From NCBI RefSeq assembly GCF_051014685.1, contig NC_135049.1, positions 29,963,531 through 30,027,530 on the forward strand: a stretch of DNA of 64,000 nucleotides, in the 5' to 3' direction. The translations under genes were made by a program, and so were the position numbers. Positions 38,630-50,824 of this stretch are shown here, piece by piece. Each line of letters opens with the position of its first letter. The first letter of the stretch is position 1. The notes below the pieces were generated by a model. The model did no database searches, had not been told where the DNA came from, and saw only the letters and a program-made list of their open reading frames with translations. The stretch comes from Ptiloglossa arizonensis (Eukaryota; Arthropoda; Insecta; Hymenoptera; Colletidae).

Positions 38630-39240
38630 TCAGGGTTGGATACTTTCACGTAGGTATCTACTTACTTTTACGTAGGTATACGAGTATCAGAATGTTTAGG
38701 TATTCTTTAGGCATTCGGTATTTCCATTGCACAAACGTGTCATAGAGTTAAGGTACCTTCATGTAGGTATCCGAGTACCAGATGTTTAGATATTCTTTAG
38801 GCACTTGGTATTTCAATTGAACAAACGTGTCATAGAGTTAAGGTACTTTCACGTAGGTATCCAAGTACCAGAATGTTTAATTATTCTTTGAGCATTTGAT
38901 ATTTCCATTGTATAAACGTGTCATCGTGTTAAGGTACTTTCTATGTAGGTAATCGAGCATCAGAATGTTTAGGTATTCCTTAGGCATTTGGTATTTACAT
39001 TGCACAAACGTGTCATAGAGTTAAGATACTTTCACGTAGGTATCCAAGTACCAGAATCTTTAATTATTCTTTAAGCATTTGGTATTTCCATTGCACAAAC
39101 GTGTCATTGTGTTAAGATACTTTCACGTAGATACTCGAACATCAGAATGTTTAGGTATTCCTTAGGCATTTGGTATTTCAATTGCACAAACGTGTCATCG
39201 TGTTAAGATACTTTCACGTAGGTACTCGAGCATCAGGTGC
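38630..39240 (+). repeat. Tandem array, 91 bp, about 6-7 copies
   Basis: A(C/T)AAACGTGTCAT recurs at 38731, 38821, 38912, 39004, 39095 and 39186, a strict 90-92 spacing. Copies share CACGTAGGTA, ATGTTTAGGTATTC and TTGGTATTTCCATTG. Confidence 0.96.
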
Positions 39241-39876
39241 TTCTCAACACCAAAGCGTTTAGGCGTCTCGGTATCCAAACAGTCGAGTGTCAGCTACCAA
39301 ATATTGAGCACCGATGTACCCCGATCGGAGATACATAGTCACTAGGCGGTTCGATGAATCCGATATGTTAACCAAATACGAATTTAGATATTTAACTTCG
39401 TAAACATCGGGAAGTTTAGATAGCGAGGTACTCGATCGACGGGAAATTTATATTAATTGCGTACGCGACGGATTATACCAAGGGACAAAGCCCCGCGCTC
39501 GAATAAGTGTATCGTTAATACAGAAAACGATCCGTTATACTCTCCTCTTCCAGGATCATAATTTCGCGAACGAAAACATTCATGAAACTTCGCTCGGCCG
39601 ATGCATACACAATTTGCACCGGGCGGCACAAATAATCTCTGAATGGAGCTTTCAACTGATTGCAACCTATCCTCTCGCATAGGACGCCATCTGCTCGGTA
39701 ATAATTAATTTCAGAGTGCGAAACTGGGTCGCGATCAATATTTCGTCGGATCGCGGAGATCAAAATACGTTTCATCGATCGTTGGCTTTCATCGTGCGGT
39801 CGCGATTTCGCGGGAAACGTGGGTCGGAAGGAAAGAATTCACCATAGTTTCCTTCGGATGCTTTTCCATCGGGGAC

Positions 39877-39920
39877 TTTTTTTTTCTTCCTTTTTTTTCT
39901 TCTTCTTTTTTTTTTTTTTT
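39877..39920 (+). repeat. T-rich homopolymer stretch
   Basis: Runs of 8 to 18 T separated by CTTCC or CTTC. Confidence 0.9.
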
Positions 39921-40448
39921 ATCGAACAGCAAACAAAACGGGGTTTCTAGCATGTCGTTAATCGCTGCGCGTGCAACACGCAAAATGATTTGCGGCTTGT
40001 CCGCGGCATCCACTTTTAATACCAGCCATCGAGCCTATTTATCGTTGCATTGCGAAGAATGCATACGGGCACAAATCATCGTCTCGTTCGGGCAGGCGTC
40101 GCATTTAAAATGCAAAAATAAAGCTCGCGTTGTTTGGGCGGACGAGGTGGAATATTTATTTGAATGTTACTTACGCGAGGGTCGGGTCAGAGCTATTTAA
40201 AGCGCGCTCGAACCTCTCCCGCGCGGACGATCTCGACGATCTGGGTACTCTCTCTCGGTGTGTACCCAGAAGAGACGAAATCGATGTTTCGTCCGAGCGT
40301 CGTTGTTCGAGCCCTACGAAAAAGTACCGTTTGGTAATTCCTCGATACCGTTCTCGGGACTTCGATATCGTCCACGGTGTCCCTAGCCGGATCTTCGACA
40401 CGTCCAGGGAAAAACGTATCGACTAAACGGACTTCTTTCTGCTTGCAG

Positions 40449-40736
40449 CACATGGTGCAGACAGGAATGGCTGCGCCCTACGGTGGGGGTGTCTTCCCCC
40501 CGCCGGTGAATGGCGTAGCGGGCGTCGTTGGGGCGGCTGGAGCAGCCGGTGAAGTGAAACCACCGCCGCCAGTCCCGGTCAAAGAAGACAACAGTGGCGC
40601 CCCCCAGCAGCCACCGCCCAGCGGGCCTCAGGTGCCACCTCCAGCAGGCGCCCCACACCCAACGGCTCCCGGTGCCCCGACCGCGGCCAGTTTTAGTCCG
40701 CCACCGCCTCCAAACGGCGTGGACCAACAGGCTATT
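40449..40736 (+). CDS. Rbfox1: Rbfox1 (Fox-1 family splicing regulator), N-terminal coding exon
   Basis: This exon encodes 96 residues of the low-complexity N-terminal region that precedes the RRM in Fox-1 family splicing regulators. It begins HMVQTGMAAPYGGG, followed by a G/A/V stretch, a charged VKEDNSG patch and several proline runs, and ends NGVDQQAI. The acceptor is a good pyrimidine tract ending cttgcag at 40448, and the donor is gtgagt at 40737. Both ends are phase 0 and match the next exon. An ATG lies three bases inside the exon (40452). It could be the start codon, or the frame could continue from an upstream exon, because it stays open through the acceptor; the sequence alone does not decide. 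The family role is nuclear (and partly cytoplasmic) binding of (U)GCAUG to control alternative splicing, chiefly in neurons and muscle. Identity rests mainly on the linked RRM exons, since this region is poorly conserved between phyla. Confidence 0.88.
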
Positions 40737-40757
40737 GTGAGTCACGTTGCTCATTAC

Positions 40758-40955
40758 TTGCTTTTCGATAGTCTCTGTTCACTTTTCATCGAGATACTTT
40801 CCTTTCGATAGTCTCTGTTCACTTTGGATCGAGATACTTTCCTTTCGATAGTCTCTGTTCACTTTTGATCGAGATACTTTCTTTTCGATAGTCTCTGTTC
40901 ACTTTGGATCGAGATACTTTCTTTTCGATAGTCTCTGTTCACTTTGGATCGAGAT
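40758..40955 (+). repeat. 40-bp minisatellite, 5 copies, at the 5' edge of the Rbfox1 intron
   Basis: CGATAGTCTCTGTTCACTTT recurs at 40766, 40806, 40846, 40886 and 40926 with exact 40-bp spacing, followed by ATCGAGATACTTTC. The array starts about 21 bases downstream of the exon's donor and is almost identical between copies. Confidence 0.97.
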
Positions 40956-41109
40956 CGGTCGATTTAATTGAGAAATGAACACTACTCTCCCCGTTTGTGA
41001 ATCGCGGTACCCCTCGAGCAGACGAGAGACGAAGAGTTCGGTTTCGATGGACACGGTAATGGTTCGGAAATTTTAGAGATCGCACTGTGCAACGATGATC
41101 TTGTTCTCT

Positions 41110-41800
41110 TAACTTTAAGGGAGTTCGGAAGTCGATAATTGAACAGTAGAAACGGGTCTTGTAACGCGAACGGCTATTGTCTGGACGAAATTAACTTGTT
41201 CAAGGTCAATTCCCCCATTAGGAAACAGACACAGTTCTATGTACAGTTCGGAAACCAAGTGAACACTGGAAGTAGGTTTCTCGACATTGGATGGTATACT
41301 CGAGGCAGAATTGATCAGTAGTCTAAGATCATTTTTATAAACGAAACTTAATACTATAGTTGGGACAGAGTTCAGTGGTTCTTCGAGGTCACTTCCCCCA
41401 CCAGAGATTACGTTAGACACAGTTACTTCTTCCACTAGTGTTCTATACCATTTTATATGTTAAGTGGTTATTCGAGGTCACTTCCCCATCAGAGATTATA
41501 GCAGACACAGTTACTTCTTGTACAGGTGGACACTAGATGTAGATTTTTCGATATTGATTGCTACACTCGAGGCAGAATTTACCAGTGATCCAAGGTCGTT
41601 TCTATAATATAAACCTAATACCATAGTTGGGACAAAGTTAAATGGTTCTGCGAGGTCACTTCCCCCACCAGAGATTATGTTAAACACAATTACTTCTTCC
41701 ACTAGTGTTCCATATACAGTTCAGAAAAAAGTGTACACTAGAAGTACATTTTTCGATATTCTATACTCGAGGCAGAATTGACAAGTGATCCAAGGTCGTT
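41110..41800 (+). repeat. Irregular long tandem repeat (~200-270 bp units, about 3 copies)
   Basis: ACTCGAGGCAGAATT recurs at 41298, 41564 and 41765. TCACTTCCCC(C)ATCAGAGATTA-type blocks, CACAGTTACTTCTT and ATAGTTGGGACA(A/G)AGTT also recur, with internal deletions making spacing unequal. Confidence 0.85.
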
Positions 41801-43230
41801 TCCCCCGTTCTGACGCGAGACACGACGCGAGCTACGTTGCTATTAACTCTCCACGTGCAGTATCATCGTCTCGTCGGAAAGAGGTCGATAACGCTCGGAG
41901 AGTGCTCGCGCGGTAAAGCCGAAACGATCCGAAGTACCTCGAAAAGAAACGTCCGAACGCGAAGGACGAACACCGATCAAAATCAGACAACGCGCACTTG
42001 TGACTCGCTCGTTGACATTCCCGGTACAGTCGACGAGTAGGGGAACGCGAGGACAGGCGGTGACCGTCTCTTCCGGCGGATGTAGTAGCGGAACTCGACC
42101 CCGTAAAACCGAGGTCACGGGACGTTGATTGGCCACTCGAATCGGTGTACCGAAACCGCGGTCGGTAGCTACTTTGTCGGCGCGTCCTTGTACGTCGTCG
42201 TTCGTGACGAAATCCTCCTCGGGATCGCCTTGTCATTGTTACCGCCCCCTCCTCCCACTCCTCCCCTCTTGGGATATCCATCAAAGGTCCCCGAGCGCGA
42301 TAGAAACCAGGATAGCTGCTGGATCTTCCCTCCGAGATGAGACCAACAACGTGTTTGGTCACGTACCGACGCAAACGTGCTGTCGACCATTCCACGCACG
42401 TACAGAGAAACAAAGAACCGGGGAGAAGCCTAACACCGTTACGGGAAACTTTCACGCAGTTGCGAAAAGTGTTTTTAGACGTTCTAGGGTGGTTTCGAGC
42501 ACGCGTGGCACTCCACCGTGGGGAGAAAGATCTCGTTTCAATGGTATTTCGAGTCTTTTACTCGTTACGACAGTGTCTGGGGGATCTATCGTTCGCGATC
42601 GATGGTCTTCCCTCGTTATTTCGAATTTGCTCGAGTTTGTTCAGTTTCTGTACAGAATTCTCCACTCGTGTTTCGTTTATCGATCGTACGAACGTTAAGC
42701 GAGGTGTACTCGTTTTCGCGATGATTGATGTTTGGTTCGTCGTGGCTTCTCTCGGTGAAATTTTCCGCTCGAGAGTATCATCGTTGGCGGCACCGATCAT
42801 CCCCCTCCGTGTTTCTTTCAACCGGCTCGAACCAACCCCGAAACATCCTAACTCGCGCGCGAACAATCCAGATTCGTTTCAACTACGCAGCGTTGATACA
42901 ACAACCGCGATAACTCGTCGTCGGTCTACGTCTCGGTAATTACCACGACTCATAAACCGGCCTAATTAGCCGTACTAATTAAAGTAATTCCGTTCGTTAA
43001 TTGAATTTAGTAGACGCCCGAATTCCGAGCGAGAATCACGCGGGAACCTCGGCTTGTTAATTTCTGGCATCCTGGATCGGTTGACGCAGTCCATGGCTCT
43101 ACGACCGAACAGACCGATGTATTTTCCGGAAGTTCATCGGTTTAGCTTCAAAAAGGACCGCGAAGTTAACGTTGGAAGATTAAATACGAAAATAGTATTT
43201 CGACCTTATATTTAGATCTTCGGTCCAGAT

Positions 43231-43250
43231 GTATATATATATATATATAT
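43231..43250 (+). repeat. (TA)n microsatellite
   Basis: Ten TA dinucleotides about 140 bases left of the second MITE copy. Confidence 0.95.
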
Positions 43251-43392
43251 CTAAAAATGAAATATTTCACTCGAGAGATATTTCAGAATAGATATCTTTT
43301 AATCAGAGACTATATTAGAACAGATACAGTCTCTTTTGGAAATATTTCAGATTATATTCAACGAATATTTTACGATAAGCAATAATAAACTA

Positions 43393-43523
43393 TTAAGTTG
43401 TTCGAAAAGTCATTTCGTTTTTATTGGTGAAAATGAAACACGATTTTTGCAGAGTGTATAAACATTTTATTAAATTCTATATTCTCCATTTTGGAAAACG
43501 AAATCACTTTCCCTACAACCCAA
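43393..43523 (+). mobile_element. Mariner-type MITE, copy 2 (131 bp)
   Basis: TA-flanked element beginning TTAAGTTGTTCGAAAAG and ending with the inverse of TTGGGTTGT. The interior, including the GTGAAAATGAAACACG and ATTTTGGAAAACGAAAT stretches, matches the reverse complement of copy 1 closely. This shows the two are members of one deletion-derivative family rather than independent remnants. Confidence 0.82.
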
Positions 43524-44079
43524 TAATATCGACTACCTTGGTACTCGATGTACTCCGAAAAGTCGTTCTCCGTCTTCTAGGCCCATCTTTCTACTTCTAC
43601 TCCATTTTGAAACGCACACGAAACGTGTTCAATAATCACCGAAATCCCTTTGGGTTCAACTTTTCTGCTTTCGAGTGAATTTTTCCATTTCGTTCCCGAA
43701 CTCTCCGAATTTTCCAACTAATCTGCGTCGCGAGACCCACCTCGCGAAATACGTTTCCACGAAACTCGGTATTCGTTGCCGTGGCACGATTCGGAGAACG
43801 ATTCGCGTGACGATCGTGTCTAATTAACCCGAGCAGAGACTGCATGGCGCGTTTCGGACACGGTTGAACCGGAGCGTGAAGAGTTTCGAACAATGTCGCG
43901 GTTCCGGACGACGGGGTTGCTTTGTCCGCAACTCGTCTGGTCAATTAACCAGTCCCGGTTAGTCAGCGAGTCGTAAAGCTACAGGCGTAGTTCGCTCTGC
44001 TCGCTTTACACGCGCGAACTGTCCATCGAACGTGGCTTCTGTCGCGGGATCGTTGTTAGAGACGGTTCGACTCGCCCCG

Positions 44080-45600
44080 AAGAAGTTGGCCAAGTTTCTA
44101 ATTTCGTAGCAATGAAAGTAAACGAGACTCCACACGTTGTCAGGTTTTATTCGACGTATGGAAACTGATCGGTAGATCTACAACGTTAACAAGTTCTTTC
44201 AACGTCTTGTAATTGTTCGGTAATCAAAATTCCCTCGAGCTATTATTCTAGGTCCTCGAAAACTGATCGGTAGAACCGAAGAATAGGGAGCTAGTCCTAA
44301 TCTCGTTAAATTCTTCTTTTGTATAGTTATATGCGTGTATATTCTATAGGTGATGGTTTAAATGATGTTGCACTTCACGTGCAACGTCATCGAATGCACT
44401 TGGAAATGTAACAAGCACCTATCTAAGTTTTTAATTTCGTAGCAGTGAAAGTAAACGAGTCTCCAAACGTTGTCACGTTTTCTTCGACGTATGGAAACTG
44501 ATCGGTAGATCTACAACGTTAACAACTCGTTTCAACGTCTTGTAATTATTCGGTAATCAACGTTCCCTCGAATTATTATTCAAGGTCCTTGAAAACTGAT
44601 CGGTAGAACCGAAGAATGAGAATTAGTCTCTAATCTCGTTAAATTAGTATATTCTATAGGTGATGGTTTAAACGATGCACTTCGCGTGCAATGTCATCGA
44701 ATGCACTTGGAAATGTAACAAGCACCTATCTAAGTTTCTAATTTCGTAGGAATGAAAGTAAACGAGTCTCCAAACGTTGTCAGGTTTTCTTCAACGTATG
44801 AAAACTGATCGGTAGACCTACAACGTTAACAACTCGTTTCAACGTCTTGTAATTATTCGGTAATCAACATTTCCTCGAACAATTCATCGAAGTCCTCGAG
44901 AACTGATCGGTAGAACCGAAGAATAGGGAGCTAGTCCTAATCTCGTTAAATTCTTTTTTTGTATAGTTATATGCGTGTATATTCTATAGGTGATGGTTTA
45001 AATGATGTTACACTTCACGTGCAACGTCATCGAATGCACTTGGAAATGTAACAAGCACCTATCTAAGTTTCTAATTTCGTAGCAGTGAAAGTAAACGAGT
45101 CTCCAAACGTTGTCACGTTTTCTTCGACGTATGGAAACTGATCGGTAGATCTACAACGTTAACAACTCGTTTCAACGTCTTGTAATTATTCGGTAATCAA
45201 CGTTCCCTCGAATTATTATTCAAGGTCCTTGAAAACTGATCGGTAGAACCGAAGAATGAGAACTAGTCTCTAATCTCGTTAAATTAGTATATTCTATAGG
45301 TGATGGTTTAAACGATGCACTTCGCGTGCAATGTCATCGAATGCACTTGGAAATGTAACAAGCACCTATCTAAGTTTCTAATTTCGTAGCAATGAAAGTA
45401 AACGAGTCTCGAAACGTTGTCACTCGAAAACTGATCGGTAGAACCGAGGAACGAAGAATTAGTCCTAACCTTGTTAAATTTTCTTTTTGTACACTTTAAT
45501 GCGTGTATATGCTATAGATGATGGTTGAAACGACGTTGCCCTTCGCGCGCAAAGTAATCGAACGCACTTGGAAACGTAACAAGCACCTATCCTAGTTTTC
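44080..45600 (+). repeat. Higher-order tandem repeat: alternating 333- and 307-bp units, 640-bp super-period
   Basis: TAATTTCGTAG recurs at 44099, 44432, 44739, 45072 and 45379, giving spacings of 333, 307, 333 and 307. Units of one class (for example 44432 and 45072) are more alike than neighbours, a true AB-AB higher-order structure. Each unit holds two ACTGATCGGTAGA motifs, AGGTGATGGTTTAAA and a stem-loop (CACTTC(A/G)CGTGCAA). The last unit (from 45379) is shortened by an internal deletion near 45421. Confidence 0.96.
44362..44390 (+). other. Stem-loop with central CACGTG in a satellite unit
   Basis: Arms ATGATGTTGCAC and GTGCAACGTCAT pair over 12 bases with one G-T pair, and the loop is TTCAC. 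The loop-arm junction contains the E-box CACGTG. A copy with one mismatch recurs at 45002-45030, and shorter versions occur in the 307-bp units. Confidence 0.8.
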
Positions 45601-45992
45601 GTATCGTTTCGAGCTCGTTCGTCGGAGAATCCTTTAAAATAATTCGACGTCTATCGCTGTGTTTCCACGATCCGTTTCTTCCAACGATTAGTCACCGGGT
45701 AGCAGTGTCGTTTCTGCTTCGGAACGACGAATCTCGAGGGCCTTCGAATGGTCCCGGGTACTCGGTTTCGTCTCGAAACGCGCCTCGGATCGGAATCGAC
45801 GGTTCTCGAATCGAGGGAATTGGATTACTCCGTGCAGAAGCACAAATTAAAAGTTTCCTTTCACGGAAGCTTTGCCCTCTCCTCGTCTTGCGAGACACCC
45901 GTGAAAGGGTCTCGCGTCGTTCTTTGACGACGAGGCACCAGCCTCGGACAATTTGGTTCTATCGGGGCTCTCGAGTGCGTTCGACTCGTAAC

Positions 45993-46027
45993 TACGACGA
46001 CGACGACGACGACGTCGACGATGACGA
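45993..46027 (+). repeat. (GAC)n microsatellite
   Basis: About ten GAC triplets with a TCGACGATG interruption. Confidence 0.92.
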
Positions 46028-47734
46028 TGGGAAAGTTCGCGAGCCGTCTCGAAAATTTCCATTTGCGCTCGGTTCTTTGCGGCCGAGCCTCGTTAACCAA
46101 TACAAAGTCGCGTCTCGAGAGGAGTTCGAGTGTTTCGCGGATCTCGACCGAGCCGCGGGATTTCCGGTCGACCTCCTCCCGACGTAATTCCAACCCCACA
46201 TCCGAGCCAAATTGGCTCGAAAAACTTTGCGACCGGCTTGTCGAGGCACGTAGCTTCTCGGGGGTCAACAAGAAAGCTCCGAACGTTTCGCCGGCTAATT
46301 ATTAATACCTACGACCGATGCCAATTTTCCGTACTTTTCACGGAAGCTTGCGAAATCTTGTTCCCGACGGTCCTCCACGATGATATGAAAAATGGTACCA
46401 ATGTGGTGTTCGACGTTCGTCTTTACGAGTTTGGAAATACGACTGCGATGTTTCTTGCGTAAACGTACTCGTTTCAAGAATATTCGTATCTTTTTTCAAG
46501 TACGAAGCAACTCTAACAAAAACGATAGAGACGAGTCGTTGCACACCGGAGAACGTAAATTTCCACAAATTGAAACGATCTCGAAAAAGGAAAGTAAGAA
46601 GAGTACAGAATATTAGCGGAATTGTTCGTCGACGCGTTGAATAAAATCGCGAAACGGTTAAACGGGATAGATATCCTCCCTTCGTTCACCTTTCGCGAGA
46701 TTCCCTCGGATCGATTTTTTGCGACCGGCTCTTCGAAGGAATCTAGGAAGAAGCAAACGAGGGGGAGTTTAGGGCAGCGATAAATCCTTGACTGGAACGA
46801 GAGAAATCTCTATTATTCACGTCGGAACGGGAGCTTTTTTCTACGGTGGAGCTCGAAGTCTGCAACCGTTTCATCGCCGTTAACACCGCTCGGAAGTTTA
46901 GATACCTTTTACTTATTTAATACCCCTATCTCTTCTACGCCGAGAGTGTACGTTCGTTACCGTCCGAGAAACCGCGACACAATCGAGAATAAATTTCACC
47001 AAGGCGAATGAGAGCTTTTTTTTCTACGAAAGACCGGCTACTCCGACGAGGTACTCGATCGAGACTCGTGTAATACTCGCGTTATCGACGAACGGTATAA
47101 AAGAATCGTCCGGTTTCTTTCTGAAAACATATAATTTCGAACGAAATCGAGGAGGGACGGGTCCTTTCAGCGTAGAATCGATTAATCTTCTTAACGACGA
47201 GGGCACGCCAATTTGCGTCATTAAAATTCCACCGGCTGCTTCGGCTAGGCAAATTACTCGCGAGGAGAGAGAGGAGTTCTCTCGATTCTCGTTTGTCAGC
47301 TGCTAATTCTCTGCGTCGAGGCTCTAATGAACGTAGCGCGGCGAGGCAGGGGAAGAAGTTAGCTTTTACATAGATCGATCCGCGAACGATTCCAAGGAAA
47401 ACTCTCGAACCTGTGCGACCACGTTCTCTTTCGGTGAACACGAGTTTCTCGCGACGTCTGCAACGTGTTGAATACACCATTCGGTCCAAGTTGAACGTAA
47501 ACCGACGTTTATAACGCGGAATGAACCGACGTGAACGTAAACTGGGTCGGTGAGCGTCTCTCCGAAGCCTTTGAAACGTCCTCGCTGGCTTTCAGAAATT
47601 TCACTCTTGAAATTTGTGTTACCGTGAACTTTCACGACTTCTGGGATTGTTCCCGTGGAAGGAAACGCGGACCTATTATTTACGCCGAAATGGAATTATT
47701 TAACACGAGTCGAAGGAATTAACCGGTCTTGGGA

Positions 47735-48155
47735 CGAGAGCTCGATCGATGGGAATTTTTGGGTAAATTTGACGATCGATCGAAAAATAACCGAGCTGTT
47801 GTTCATTTGCAAAGTCGAGCGGAAAGGTGGGGAAAATTTTCGTAGAATTTTTATAGAGTTTTCAGAGAATTTTCAAAGAAGTCAAATACGTGTAGAAATA
47901 TAGAGAGAAGAACAATTCTTATTCAGAGAAATTTTAATAAAATGATCTAGGCGGCTTGAGAGCTGGATCGATGGGAACTTTTATATAAATTTGTAGATCG
48001 ATCGAAAAATAGCCGATCTGTTCATTTGCAAAGTCGAGCGGAAAAATGGGGAAACTTTTCGTCGAATTTTCACAGAAAGTCTAGCAGATATAAAAATATA
48101 AAGAGAAGAATAATTCTTATTCGAAGAGAAATTTTAACAAAGGAATCTCTTTGGC
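47735..48155 (+). repeat. 219-bp tandem duplication
   Basis: AAAGTCGAGCGGAAA at 47811 and 48030. Copies share GATCGATCGAAAAATA and AGAGAAGAA(C/T)AATTCTTATTC. Confidence 0.93.
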
Positions 48156-48358
48156 GTGAATTGTGTACAGAGTTGATAAATAAAAAAGTTCCGTTTCTCT
48201 TCCGGTGAAAATTTGTCCATTTCCCCGTATCGATGACGAATTTTGGAAACTTCCGAGAGACGAATTACGCCGGTCGTCCATCGAATAGAAATAATTTCCT
48301 CTAATTGGAACGAGTGTCGGTCGGTTTTGAAATTGTTTCGCGCGAGCCACGGAGAGCG

Positions 48359-48379
48359 AAAAAAAAAAAAAAAAAAAAA
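48359..48379 (+). repeat. Poly-A run
   Basis: Twenty-one consecutive A, with no retroposon body recognised upstream. Confidence 0.95.
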
Positions 48380-49400
48380 CACAAGCGACGCAATTTCGTT
48401 CGATTGGAACGCGTCGCGATCGGCCTCGTTTTCACGAGAAGTTTCAACGAGTGTCGTGGGCGTGGATCGGAAACAGCAGAGAACGGGAGAATTTCGTGTA
48501 CACTTGCTCTTCTCTTATTTTATTTCGTCGCTCCGTCAACAGAGACAACGCGAATTTTTTCAATTACGCTCCGCCGAAGTGCGAACGTTCTTCGAGCGTT
48601 ACTTTCACTGGGCGCGAATCTCGTTGATTTTGTTCCCCGTAAAGTCTGCATTTCGTTCCGGAGAATCGTCCAGCGTTGTTCGTTCACAGATCGTTTGGTC
48701 GATCGAACGCAAAATTTCGCTAAAAAATTAACGATAATTTGTCCCTCTGTCCCGCTCAGACTCTGGAACAAAGATCGGAAATCGTTCTTCGAGATCGTTT
48801 CAAGATTACAAAAGTAAAAGAAAAAATAACTCAACGACCTTGATCCACTTAAAGGTCCCTCGATCGAAGCGCACGGAACACATTTCATCTTCACTCGTAC
48901 TTTCGAGATCCCGAAACCGCGATGTTCCGGTTGAACGTAACCTTGAACGTTCGAAACGAATCCTCCGGCTCGTTAAAAAATTGCCAAGAAGTGTCGCGCT
49001 CCTAGGTATCGTTTTTCACGATTCTCGTCGCGAGACGCCCTTGTACGAAATTGAAAAAAAAAGAGAAAGAAAGAAAGAAGCTCGAACAATCCCCGGAGGG
49101 ATGCTCGGCGAAAGAAAATCTCCAGACTGAAAATGTCTGCGGCTTTTTCGAGCGGTCGACCGAAATTTTTCATACTGTTTGAGCAGCCCCCACTCCTTTA
49201 GGCGACTTGTGGAGGTTTTAAATAGAGGGAGGGAGAAGTAAGAAATTTCCACGACCGCGTGGTTTCCGGTGAAAAATCGTTAAAGAAGACGAGGACACGG
49301 CGAGAAGGGTACGTCGAAAGAATGGCGACCGTGGTGCTCACCGGGGGTGTGTTTTCCAGCGTGATAAATTCACGGTGCAACCACGCGTCCATGGTGAGGC

Positions 49401-49447
49401 TAGATATCTCTCTCTCTCTCTCTTTCTTTCTCTCTTTTTCTCTTTTG
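49401..49447 (+). repeat. CT-rich microsatellite
   Basis: TCTCTCTCTCTCT followed by CTTT and CTCTTTTTC runs. Confidence 0.9.
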
Positions 49448-50798
49448 TACCTTTTGTTTCGGCGAAAGCTCGCGGAGAAAGTTTCAAACCGGCGCGAAAC
49501 AAGCTCCCGCGTCGCGGAGCGTGTCCAGGCGTTCATCGACGCTCCTCTTTCGCCTCTTAATCTCTTTTGGTGCCGACTGCGTCGATAGTCGATGAATAAT
49601 TCGCGAGTCTCCTCGTACCGGCGAAACGCTAAACCGTGAATACGCGTCTGACGTTCGCTCGAAGCGGCTCGACGCCAGCGCATCTAAATTTCATCGCGTC
49701 TACCGCATTGTTGGACAGAGGAATTAATTCCGGTTTCAATGAACCGTCGCGCGTTCCTCGCGTCTACCCCTTGACACTGAATCCGCGTGGAGATTGCCGT
49801 GCCGTGGAGCGTCTTTGACCAGGAATGAGCAAAATTCTCAGCAGGAGACGAATTTCGAGACATGCATAAAACACGAGCCCTACGATCCGTTTCTCGTTGG
49901 GAGGAATCAAAATCTGGATTATCTTTAGCGAGTGTGCGCGCGTGTGCATTGTGTACACCGTGGACCGATATAATACGAATGGAACTGGAAATAAAAAAAA
50001 AAATAAAAAAAAAAACGAAATAAAGAATAATAGAATTGGACAGTAGGCTTTGGTTTCGAGAGAAATGCGTTTGGAAATCGATTTAACTCGGCACACTGTG
50101 GGCTAACATTCGAGAGAGTGCAATTTTGTTACTCCACGTTTTACAACCGACCCTGTTCCACGAATTTTGGTCCACGTTTTATACGGCGAAGACAGGGGGA
50201 GTGTGTTTCTCCGATAACTCGAATTCCGTGTAATTAAAAGATCGGTCGATCGCTCCCAAACGTCGATCGACGACTTTCAAGTAATTAACTGTTTCGTTAT
50301 CCGAATCAAACGTTGGTCGACTCTGCGTACGGCGCGCGAAACGAACGAACATCGAATCGGAAACGGTAAGCGGTTCCAGCAATGCTTTGGAATGGTATTT
50401 ACCGCGATTTCGAGGTACACCGAGCTGGGAATTCGGTCAATTTACGTAGTCGTTGAACGAGCGAAAATATCGTTGAATATTAACAAAGATCGAACTCCGT
50501 CGAGACCTTGAGCTTCTCCAATTAATCGCACGTAGCGCACCATCGGCGTTCAGAAAATTCCACGCTGCACGATGAAGTTCGAATATCTTCTTCCACTAAG
50601 TGTGTATTAATAGCACACGGAGCGTGGCTCAAATTGCTTTAGTTCCGGCTCCCGTGGTACCTGGGCACAGACAGACGTAATAAAGTTCCGCCCCGACGGT
50701 GTGCAGTAGCGTAGTCAGAAATTCCATGTACCAGCTGCTGTGTCTGACTAAATGCGACGTGTGTTCACTTAGCCTCGTTAGTAGCGCGAGGTAGATAA

Positions 50799-50818
50799 GG
50801 TCAGCCGCGCGGCTGACC
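50799..50818. other. Perfect 20-bp palindrome
   Basis: GGTCAGCCGCGCGGCTGACC reads identically on both strands. It lies just left of the 208-bp array. Confidence 0.95.
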
Positions 50819-50824
50819 ACTTAC

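Larger units (their letters stand above)
1..40448 (+). other. Non-coding tract upstream of the first recognised Rbfox1 exon (intron and/or 5' flank)
   Basis: No exon or independent gene could be supported in this 40-kb stretch. It is CpG-rich and AT-moderate and carries about 20 local tandem arrays, mariner relics and simple repeats, all listed separately. Segments between those items (for example 922-2280, 3690-4330, 14570-16035, 30110-31400 and 31870-33485) show only unremarkable unique sequence with chance open frames. If 40449 is an internal exon, this is a very long 5' intron, as is typical of Rbfox genes. If not, part is 5' flank. Confidence 0.7.

Noticed and set aside
44080..45600. Regularly spaced repeats considered as a CRISPR-like array
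   Set aside because: Units are contiguous, diverged 300-bp satellites in a eukaryotic intron. There are no short repeats with unique spacers and no cas genes.
48359..48379. Poly-A run considered as the tail of a retroposed gene or SINE
   Set aside because: No coding or SINE-like body, no target-site duplication recognised around it.
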